This document shows positions 58,228-64,000 of a DNA stretch of 64,000 nt, piece after piece. The translations under genes and the position numbers were made by a program. Source of the DNA: Mycolicibacterium neoaurum ATCC 25795. GTDB taxonomy: Bacteria; Actinomycetota; Actinomycetes; Mycobacteriales; Mycobacteriaceae. The first letter of the stretch is position 1, and each line of letters starts with the position of its first letter. The stretch covers positions 1 through 64,000 of the forward strand of contig NZ_JMDW01000014.1 in the NCBI RefSeq assembly GCF_000691525.1. The letters are read 5' to 3'. The notes beneath the pieces were generated by a model, which worked only from the letters and a program-made list of their open reading frames with translations, was not told where the DNA came from and searched no databases.

Positions 58228-58286
58228 CGAGCGTGCGTGTTTGTAGGTCTTGACACGGTGTGTCGACCAACGGGCATGCACGCTCG
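58228..58286. repeat. Palindromic intergenic element, copy 1
   Basis: CGAGCGTGC and its reverse complement GCACGCTCG enclose 41 nt, inside which GACAC and GTGTC form a second hairpin. An element with identical arms and identical spacing lies at 63628-63686, in inverted orientation. It starts 5 nt after the lon stop and may double as its terminator. Confidence 0.8.
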
Positions 58287-58328
58287 CCGGCGTCCGGACC
58301 ACCTGGGACCGGCGCTCGGGTGGATCCC

Positions 58329-58334
58329 TACCGT
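58329..58334 (+). promoter_or_regulatory. -10 element of the OsmC gene
   Basis: TACCGT ends 6 nt before ATG 58341. This supports 58341 rather than the ATG at 58335 as the start. Confidence 0.45.
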
Positions 58335-58340
58335 ATGAGC

Positions 58341-58808
58341 ATGGCCGGCAAGACGCACCGCTACGAACTGGACATCACCTGGACCGGTAACACCGGAACC
58401 GGCACCAGCGCTTACCGCGCATACGAGCGCGCCCATGAGATCAGCGGGACCGGCAAGCCGACGATCCCCGGCAGCGCGGATCCGTCCTTCCGCGGCGATC
58501 CGCAGCGGTGGAACCCTGAAGAGCTATTGGTCGCGTCCCTGTCCCAGTGCCACATGCTGTGGTTTCTGGGGCTGTGTGCTCAGGACGGCATCGTCGTCAC
58601 CGACTACACCGACCATCCGTCGGGCACGATGACCGAAACCGAGGACGGCGGTGGGCATTTCACCGAGGTGGTGCTGCGACCGGAGGTGCGGGTCGACGAT
58701 CCTCGGCACCTCGATGCGTTGTCCGCAATCCATGAGCGGGCCCATCAGCTGTGCTTCATCGCGAATTCGGTCAATTTCGACGTCCGCTGTGAGCCTGGCA
58801 CTGCTTAG
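58341..58808 (+). CDS. OsmC-family peroxide reductase-like protein
   Basis: A 155-residue OsmC/Ohr-fold protein. The redox cysteines are Cys70 (SLSQCHMLWF) and Cys138 (HQLCFIANS); NPEELLVASLSQC is the family signature with the Glu that helps the peroxidatic Cys. It should reduce organic hydroperoxides. Starting at ATG 58341 gives MAGKTHRYEL and fits a leaderless transcript; 58335 would add two residues. Confidence 0.9.
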   Translation: MAGKTHRYELDITWTGNTGTGTSAYRAYERAHEISGTGKPTIPGSADPSFRGDPQRWNPEELLVASLSQCHMLWFLGLCAQDGIVVTDYTDHPSGTMTETEDGGGHFTEVVLRPEVRVDDPRHLDALSAIHERAHQLCFIANSVNFDVRCEPGTA

Positions 58809-58811
58809 AAT
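58806..58811 (+). promoter_or_regulatory. -10 element for a leaderless upstream ORF
   Basis: TAGAAT, overlapping the OsmC stop codon, ends 6 nt before ATG 58818. Confidence 0.5.
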
Positions 58812-58817
58812 CTCGAC

Positions 58818-58853
58818 ATGACAGACCTGACCGTCCGGGCGGCACCGAACTGA
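58818..58853 (+). CDS. 11-codon leaderless upstream ORF
   Basis: ATG 58818 to TGA 58851-58853 encodes MTDLTVRAAPN. It starts 6 nt after a TAGAAT -10 box and ends one base before the ATG of the TfoX-domain gene, which lacks a ribosome site. Ribosomes finishing this peptide could restart at 58855, so it may serve translation of the next gene rather than make a functional peptide. Confidence 0.45.
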   Translation: MTDLTVRAAPN

Positions 58854-58854
58854 C

Positions 58855-59178
58855 ATGGCCTATGACCTGGATCTGGCGGAGCGCGTGCGGGAGCTTGTCG
58901 GCGGGGCCGATGAGCGGCGGATGTTCGGCGGGCTGGCCTTCCTGGTGAACGGGCACATGGCCGTCTGCGTATCCGGTCAGGGCGGACTGATGGTGCGAGT
59001 GCCCGCAGAAGAGACCGGCGCCCTGATCGGCCGCGAGCATGTCGAGCCGATGGTGATGTCGGGGCGCGAGGTCCGTGGCTGGATCCGGGTGTCGACCGCC
59101 GGTGTTTCCGATACCCGCAGGCTGCGATCCTGGGTGGATCGTGGGATCGCGTATGCGAGGTCACTGCACCCCAAGTAG
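58855..59178 (+). CDS. TfoX N-terminal domain protein
   Basis: A 107-residue protein made only of the TfoX N-domain: DERRMFGGLAFLVNGHMAVCV, then LMVRV and EPMVMSGREVRGWIRV. Stand-alone versions are common in actinobacteria and their function is unknown; the link to competence in Gammaproteobacteria should not be carried over. Translation probably depends on the tiny ORF just upstream. Confidence 0.85.
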   Translation: MAYDLDLAERVRELVGGADERRMFGGLAFLVNGHMAVCVSGQGGLMVRVPAEETGALIGREHVEPMVMSGREVRGWIRVSTAGVSDTRRLRSWVDRGIAYARSLHPK

Positions 59179-59230
59179 CCCCCAAAGTAGCCGACGTTTG
59201 TGCCGTACCGCCCTGGGTACCTCAACACCG

Positions 59231-59884
59231 ATGTCTGATTCGCAGAACAGGGCCGAGCGGCTGATCCAGCAGGCCGGTACGACGTATGCCGAACAAGCCG
59301 GCATCACGCTCAAGGACACCCCCGCCCCGCTGTTCCAGTTGCTGACGCTGGCGATGCTCGCCAGCAAGCCCATCGGCGCCGATATCGCCACCGCCGCCGC
59401 CCGCGAACTCCACACCGCGGGCCTACGCACACCGGACTCGGTGTTGGATTCCGACCGACGGACGATGATCGACTGTTTCGGCCGCGCGCACTACGCCCGC
59501 TACGACGAGAGCTCGGCGACCCGGTTGACCGAACTCGCGACCCGGGTCCGCGGGCACTACTCCGGGGATCTTCGCATGCTTGCCGAGAACTCGTGCCACG
59601 ACGTTGCGGTGACGAAACGCGAACTGCAGGAGTTCAACGGCATCGGGCCGACGGGCGCCGACATCTTCCTGCGCGAGGTGCAGGACGTGTGGCCCTGGGT
59701 GCGGCCCTACTTCGACGACCGTGCGATCGAGGCCGCACGCGGGCTGGGTCTGCCCCATGATCCGGAGGGCCTGCACCGCCTGGCACCACGCAGGTCGGCC
59801 CGGCTGGCCGCCGCCCTGGTGCGGGTTTCCCTCGACGACGAGTTACGCGAATCCTTCATCACCGCAACCACGGAGCAGACATGA
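59231..59884 (+). CDS. HhH-motif protein, endonuclease III/DNA glycosylase-like
   Basis: A 217-residue helical protein. A helix-hairpin-helix is seen as ELQEFNGIGPTGADIFLREVQ (about 137-157). The part after it, WPWVRPYFDDRAI, stands where HhH-GPD glycosylases have a catalytic Asp (VDTHV). There is no C-terminal iron-sulfur Cys cluster. It may recognise or repair DNA, though activity is uncertain. Its stop overlaps the start of the ferredoxin-reductase gene by 4 nt. Confidence 0.7.
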   Translation: MSDSQNRAERLIQQAGTTYAEQAGITLKDTPAPLFQLLTLAMLASKPIGADIATAAARELHTAGLRTPDSVLDSDRRTMIDCFGRAHYARYDESSATRLTELATRVRGHYSGDLRMLAENSCHDVAVTKRELQEFNGIGPTGADIFLREVQDVWPWVRPYFDDRAIEAARGLGLPHDPEGLHRLAPRRSARLAAALVRVSLDDELRESFITATTEQT

Positions 59885-61113
59885 CCACACCCAGCCATCT
59901 GATCATCGGCGGCGGCCTGGCCGGCGCAAAGGCCGCCGAAGCGTTGCGCGACAACGACTTCGACGGAAGCATCATCCTTTTCGGTGCCGAATCCGCGCTG
60001 CCCTACGAACGGCCGCCGCTGTCCAAGGACTACCTGCTCGGCAAGGCCGTACCGCCCGATTTCACGGTGCACGACGCGAAATGGTTTCGAGAACACGATG
60101 TGGATCTGCGGTTGGGTACCGAGGTCAGCACCATCGACCCGGCCGCTCACGCCGTCGGTTTCGATGAAGGCCGGCATGAGCATTACGACAAACTGTTGTT
60201 GGCCACCGGATCACGGCCGCGCCGGCTGGATATCCCGGGTGCCGATGCCGATGGTGTGCACATGCTGCGAACTATCGTCGATGCCGATGCCCTGCTGTCG
60301 GCGCTGCAGCGCGGGCAGCGACTTGCCATCATCGGCGCGGGCTGGATAGGCCTGGAGGTCGCCGCCGCCGCACGGTCCCGTGATCTCGCCGTCACTGTCA
60401 TCGAGAACGCGGAGTTGCCGCTGCTGAAGGCGCTCGGCCGGGAGAACGCCGAGGTATTCGCCGGCCTGCACACCGGGCGCGGCGTCGACTTCCGGTTCGG
60501 CGCGACCGTCGAGGGCATCACCACCACCGCCGGCGGACCGGCCTCCGGGGTGCGCCTCGGCGATGGTTCCACGGTGTCCGCCGACGCCGTGCTGATTGCG
60601 GTGGGCGCGGAACCGAATCTCGGGCTGGCCGAACGCGCAGGACTGGACATCGTCGACGGTGGGCTTGCGGTCGACGCGTCGCTGCGCACCAGCGATGCGG
60701 ACATCTATGCCGTCGGTGACATTGTCGCGGCGCAGCATCCGCTGTACGGCACCAGGATTCGCACCGAACACTGGGCCAACGCCAAGAAGCAACCCGCCGT
60801 AGCCGTCGCAGGGATGCTCGGCAAGCCGGGCGTTTATGACGAGCTGCCCTACTTCTACACCGACCAGTACGACCTCGGTATGGAGTACGTCGGTCACGCA
60901 CCGGACTACGAGGCCGTGGTCTTCCGCGGCGATGTCGACGGGCGTGAGTACACCTCGTTCTGGCTGGACGAGAAAAACCGCGTGCTGGCCGGGATGAACG
61001 TCAACATCTGGGAGGGCCTCGATGACATCAAGGCGCTCATCCGATCCGGAGCGAAGATCGACCGGCAGAAGCTCGCCGACCCGAAGGTGCCGCTCGCCGA
61101 GCTGTTCGACTGA
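59881..61113 (+). CDS. FAD-dependent ferredoxin/rubredoxin reductase
   Basis: A 410-residue oxidoreductase. FAD site IIGGGLAGAKAAEAL, PYERPPLSKDYL after it, NAD(P)H site IIGAGWIGLEVAAAA, and the second FAD motif DIYAVGDIVAA are typical of BphA4/putidaredoxin reductase enzymes. It feeds electrons from NAD(P)H to ferredoxins for P450s or oxygenases. It may support the two P450s of this window, but they are not linked to it. Confidence 0.88.
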   Translation: MTTPSHLIIGGGLAGAKAAEALRDNDFDGSIILFGAESALPYERPPLSKDYLLGKAVPPDFTVHDAKWFREHDVDLRLGTEVSTIDPAAHAVGFDEGRHEHYDKLLLATGSRPRRLDIPGADADGVHMLRTIVDADALLSALQRGQRLAIIGAGWIGLEVAAAARSRDLAVTVIENAELPLLKALGRENAEVFAGLHTGRGVDFRFGATVEGITTTAGGPASGVRLGDGSTVSADAVLIAVGAEPNLGLAERAGLDIVDGGLAVDASLRTSDADIYAVGDIVAAQHPLYGTRIRTEHWANAKKQPAVAVAGMLGKPGVYDELPYFYTDQYDLGMEYVGHAPDYEAVVFRGDVDGREYTSFWLDEKNRVLAGMNVNIWEGLDDIKALIRSGAKIDRQKLADPKVPLAELFD

Positions 61114-61130
61114 CCGCGGACAGGCGCGAT

Positions 61131-61136
61131 TAGGGT
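61131..61136 (+). promoter_or_regulatory. -10 element for leaderless mdh transcript
   Basis: TAGGGT ends 7 nt before ATG 61144, 18 nt after the upstream stop codon. Confidence 0.5.
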
Positions 61137-61143
61137 GGTCGGC

Positions 61144-62133
61144 ATGTCCCCCACCCCCGTCACCGTCGCCGTCACCGGCGCCGCCGGCCAGATCGGCTAC
61201 GCGGCGTTGTTCCGGATCGCCGCAGGTGCGATGCTCGGTCATGACACGCCGGTCACGCTGCGACTGCTGGAACTGCCCGATGCGGTGCGCGCCGCCGAGG
61301 GCGTGGTGATGGAGCTCGACGACGGCGCGTTCCCACTGCTGGCGGGTACCGAGATCTATGACGACCCGCTACGGGCGTTCGACGGGGTGGATGTCGCGCT
61401 GCTCATCGGTGCCCGGCCGCGGACCAAGGGCATGGAACGCGCCGACCTGCTCAGCGCGAACGCGCAGATCTTCGCCAACGCGGGCGCTGCGCTCAATGCC
61501 GGTGCGTCCGCCGATGTGCGGGTGCTCGTCGTCGGGAACCCCGCGAACACCAACGCGCTGGTGGCATCGGCGCACGCACCCGATATCCCGCGTGACCGAT
61601 TCACCGCCCTGACCCGCCTCGATCACAACCGGGCCGTCGCCGCGATGGCAAGGCATGCGCGGGTGCCGGTCACCGAGATCAGCCGGATGACCATCTGGGG
61701 AAACCACTCCCCGACGCAGTACCCCGATATCTTCCACGCCGTCGTGGGTGGCCGGTCCGGGGCCGACTACGCCGCCGATACCCATTGGCTTGCCGATGAT
61801 TTCATCCCGACGGTGGCTCGTCGGGGCACCGCGATCATCGAGGCGCGCGGCGCCAGCTCGGCCGCCTCGGCCGCCAACGGGGCCATCGACCATATCGACG
61901 ACTGGGTCCACGGCACCCCGGCCGACGACTGGACCTCGGTGGCGCTGCCGTCGCCGGGCGTCTACGGCGTCGACGAAGGTCTGGTCTCCTCGTTCCCGTG
62001 CCGGTCGGTCGGCGGCCGATGGGAGATCGTCGAGGGGCTCGACGTCAACGCGTTCTCCCGCGCTAGGATCGACGCCTCGGTAGCCGAACTTCGCGAGGAG
62101 CGCGACGCGGTGGCGGCACTGGGCCTGCTGTAG
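61144..62133 (+). CDS. mdh: Malate dehydrogenase
   Basis: A 329-residue NAD-dependent enzyme of the TCA cycle. NAD site VTGAAGQIGYAALFRIA, substrate Arg in ARPRTKGMERADLL, catalytic Asp/Arg in TRLDHNRA, and His in IWGNHSPTQYPD are all seen. The length equals M. tuberculosis Mdh. It converges with the thiolase gene, with one base between the two stops. Confidence 0.95.
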   Translation: MSPTPVTVAVTGAAGQIGYAALFRIAAGAMLGHDTPVTLRLLELPDAVRAAEGVVMELDDGAFPLLAGTEIYDDPLRAFDGVDVALLIGARPRTKGMERADLLSANAQIFANAGAALNAGASADVRVLVVGNPANTNALVASAHAPDIPRDRFTALTRLDHNRAVAAMARHARVPVTEISRMTIWGNHSPTQYPDIFHAVVGGRSGADYAADTHWLADDFIPTVARRGTAIIEARGASSAASAANGAIDHIDDWVHGTPADDWTSVALPSPGVYGVDEGLVSSFPCRSVGGRWEIVEGLDVNAFSRARIDASVAELREERDAVAALGLL

Positions 62134-62134
62134 G

Positions 62135-63610
62135 TCAGCCCAGCGTCGCCGTGCCGTCGGCGCGCACGGTGACCTTCGCCCCGGCGATGTCCTCGGCCAC
62201 GCTGGCCCGCGCCTCGGAGCGATCGGTGAGCACCGCCAGGGTGCGGGTGTCGGCAGGGGTGCGCACCGCCAGGAACGCCTTCTCGGGTTCGCCGTCGCGG
62301 TCGAAGGGCGTCGTCCACGTCTCCACGGTGCCGACGCCGGACCACTCGACCTCGGCTGCCCGGGTGGGTTCGGCGTCCACCTTCTGCTGCACGTCCTCCC
62401 AACGGAATTCGTGGCTCGGCGGCTCGGTCCCGTACACCCCGAAGCTGTGCTTGGTGAGATAGCCGCCGTTGGCGGTGATCAGGCCCCGGCTGCCCGGTTC
62501 GGCGATCAGCCGCTCGGCCATCGTCGCGATCGAATGTGTCACATAGTTGTTCCACGGTCCGCCGGCGAAGGTCAGCCCGCCGGTCACGGTCAGCGGCCGG
62601 CGCGGGTCATCGAGCGCCAGTCCTAGTTCGTTGGCCGCGACCTGTACCGCCGACGGGAAGCACGAGTAGACGTCGACCAACGCGATATCGGCGAGATCGG
62701 TCTGTGCCAGTTCCAGCACGGTCTTCCCACCGATCCGAATGGCCGGTGAGCCATGGAACTCGGCGCGGTGGCTGATCTCATAGGTGTCGTGCGCGTCGGT
62801 GCCCGCGTACGGGAAAACCCAACGCTCGGTAGGTATCTGGAGATAAGTCGCCTTCTCCGCGGACATCAGGATCAGCGCGGCACCCTGGTCGACCATATTG
62901 TTCGAGTTCATCAGCTTGGTGTAGGGCGTGCTGATCATCCGGTTCTTCGGTCCCGGGTTGGCGATCTCGTCGGCGGACAATGCCTGCTGGTTCCAGGCGT
63001 GCGGATTGGTCGCCGCGACGGCGCTGAAGCGCGACCACAGTTCGCCGATGCGCCGCTGGTGCTCGGCCGGTGCGGTGCCCGCCGCGATACGCAACGCCTG
63101 CTCGAACATCGGGTACACGAATGACGGACGGTCCAGATGGATGCGGAGCTCGCCGGGACCGGCCAGCGCGAACTCGTCATCGGAGCCCGGTGCCAACGGC
63201 ACCGACTCGTCCTGCTTTGTGCCGGTGAGCTTTTCCCCGCGGGCCCGCAACCGGGTCCGGCTGCGCCAGGTTTCGCCGCCACTGATCAGGACGACGTCAT
63301 TGCGTCCCCGCTGGATGTCCAGGCACGCCTGGTTGACCAGCGACTGCGGCACGTTGCCACCGATCGGGGTGTAGCGGGTGGCCGCAGATGTTGCCCCGAT
63401 GCGCTGCGCCAACAGCAGACCGGGATCGCGATACCTCCAGGACAGCAGGTTGACGATCCGCACCGAGTCGACGGCGGCCAGCACGCGCGGGTCGGCGGCG
63501 GCCCGCGCGGCGGCCTCCATGAGGTCGACGGGCTCGGTCGTCGCGCTCTCCTCACGCTGGTTCGTCTGTCCGAAACCGACGAGAACCGGGGTCCTGGGAT
63601 CGATGGTCAT
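62135..63610 (-). CDS. Thiolase-like acetyl-CoA acetyltransferase
   Basis: A 491-residue thiolase-superfamily protein. The N-domain has the Cys in NQACLDIQRGRNDVVLISGGE, the position of the acyl-accepting Cys; TANGGYLTKHSFGVYG replaces the usual GHP...G loop, and a C-terminal extension of about 90 residues with a small beta fold (KAFLAVRTPADTRTLAVL) is present. It belongs to the long thiolase-like group of actinobacteria. The ATG at 63610 was chosen over GTG 63628 because GAGAGG precedes it. A palindromic repeat lies just upstream. Confidence 0.8.
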   Translation of the reverse strand: MTIDPRTPVLVGFGQTNQREESATTEPVDLMEAAARAAADPRVLAAVDSVRIVNLLSWRYRDPGLLLAQRIGATSAATRYTPIGGNVPQSLVNQACLDIQRGRNDVVLISGGETWRSRTRLRARGEKLTGTKQDESVPLAPGSDDEFALAGPGELRIHLDRPSFVYPMFEQALRIAAGTAPAEHQRRIGELWSRFSAVAATNPHAWNQQALSADEIANPGPKNRMISTPYTKLMNSNNMVDQGAALILMSAEKATYLQIPTERWVFPYAGTDAHDTYEISHRAEFHGSPAIRIGGKTVLELAQTDLADIALVDVYSCFPSAVQVAANELGLALDDPRRPLTVTGGLTFAGGPWNNYVTHSIATMAERLIAEPGSRGLITANGGYLTKHSFGVYGTEPPSHEFRWEDVQQKVDAEPTRAAEVEWSGVGTVETWTTPFDRDGEPEKAFLAVRTPADTRTLAVLTDRSEARASVAEDIAGAKVTVRADGTATLG

Positions 63611-63627
63611 GCGTTCATTCCTCTCCA

Positions 63628-63686
63628 CGAGCGTGCGGAAAATTCAGTGTCGGAGCAGCGTGTCGGGGTGCAGACACGCACGCTCG
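63628..63686. repeat. Palindromic intergenic element, copy 2
   Basis: The same CGAGCGTGC/GCACGCTCG arms and 41-nt spacer as copy 1 at 58228. Read in reverse its first 13 bases match copy 1, so the two copies face each other. It fills the gap between the aldehyde dehydrogenase and the thiolase genes. Confidence 0.8.
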
Positions 63687-63706
63687 CCGGGTTCCGGGTT
63701 GGGAGA

Positions 63707-64000
63707 TCAGGCGGGGCCGACGCGGTAGATCGACTTGAGTACCTGATAGGCGGCCAGCCCCTCGGGTCCGAGCTCGCGGCCCAGCCCGCTGGCCTTGACA
63801 CCGCCGAAGGGTGCGTTCACGTCGAGCTGATACTCGTTGACGCCGATGGTGCCGGTGTGCACGGCGCGCGCGATATCGGTGGCACGCTCGACGTCCTGGG
63901 ACCACACCGTGCCGCCGAGGCCGAACTCACTGTCGTTGGCGATATCGACCGCCTCCTGATCCGAGCCGTACGGGATCACCGTGAGCACCGGACCGAAGAT
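63707..64000 (-). CDS. Aldehyde dehydrogenase, C-terminal part (cut by window end)
   Basis: The last 97 codons of an NAD(P)-dependent aldehyde dehydrogenase, reading in from the window edge with IFGPVLTVIPYGSDQEAVDIAN, then FGLGGTVWSQD, GTIGVNEYQLDVNAPFGGVKASGLGRE and the oligomerisation tail. These are standard ALDH C-terminal motifs; the catalytic Cys lies outside the window. It runs in the same direction as the thiolase gene and may be in one operon with it. Confidence 0.9.
   Translation of the reverse strand: MFGPVLTVIPYGSDQEAVDIANDSEFGLGGTVWSQDVERATDIARAVHTGTIGVNEYQLDVNAPFGGVKASGLGRELGPEGLAAYQVLKSIYRVGPA

Noticed and set aside
1..64000. CRISPR arrays, insertion sequences, prophage or integrase genes
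   Set aside because: No spaced direct repeats, transposase or integrase motifs (DDE, HUH, tyrosine recombinase) were found in any frame.

Overview
The window is high-GC actinobacterial DNA and almost certainly from a non-tuberculous Mycobacterium (Mycolicibacterium-like). The evidence is a complete yrbE/mce operon with Mce-associated membrane genes, an antigen 85 mycolyltransferase, a CYP124-type P450, an LdtMt1-like L,D-transpeptidase, a PimC-like mannosyltransferase, bfrA next to its Rv1877-type exporter, IdeR and KstR-like operators, and many leaderless starts (TANNNT 6-7 nt before ATG or GTG). A lon gene is present; as I recall M. tuberculosis lacks lon while fast growers have it.

Layout. 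1-2941: Mce-associated genes and small exported proteins. 3000-12228: yrbEA-yrbEB-mceA-F on the minus strand, overlapping or nearly so throughout. 12415-21486: an SDR, exported proteins, a GntR/fatty-acid-hydroxylase pair with a FadR-type operator, an L,D-transpeptidase, a DUF7159-like protein and a POT transporter. 21454-34817: PLP dehydratase, thioesterase, CYP124, a glutamine-synthetase-like ligase with its permease, an NlpA-type binding protein, an orphan winged-helix regulator, PimC-like transferase, dienelactone hydrolase lipoprotein, D-aminoacylase, an NTF2-like protein and a second P450. 34806-39059: an AhpD-like operon under a KstR-like box, an MFS exporter, and the iron-storage locus bfrA / small ORF / bfd with tandem IdeR-like boxes. 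39064-48834: crotonase, EthD-like protein, FUSC transporter, a hotdog thioesterase under a second KstR-like box, TetR with a membrane exporter, a TPR protein, a deaminase and a GH13 enzyme. 48825-64000: NDH-2, a cyclase-like receptor coupled to a MscS/CNBD channel, antigen 85, lon, OsmC, TfoX-domain protein, HhH glycosylase-like protein, ferredoxin reductase, malate dehydrogenase, a thiolase-like protein and the end of an aldehyde dehydrogenase.

Themes. Lipid and sterol handling dominates (Mce import, CYP124, crotonase, thioesterases, KstR-like boxes, antigen 85), with a separate iron-storage module. The strongest candidate for undescribed biology is the pair at 50252-53816: a membrane receptor whose class III cyclase domain has lost both metal-binding aspartates and nearly all other catalytic residues, followed 4 nt later by a mechanosensitive-type channel whose cyclic-nucleotide-binding domain has also lost its phosphate-binding signature. 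Other points of interest are the 66-codon ORF between the IdeR-like boxes and bfd, the separation of the mas genes from mceF by an opposite-strand gene, a family of intergenic palindromes, and an 11-codon leaderless upstream ORF. No tRNA, rRNA, CRISPR array, insertion sequence or prophage was seen, and no gene-free stretch exceeds 300 bases.
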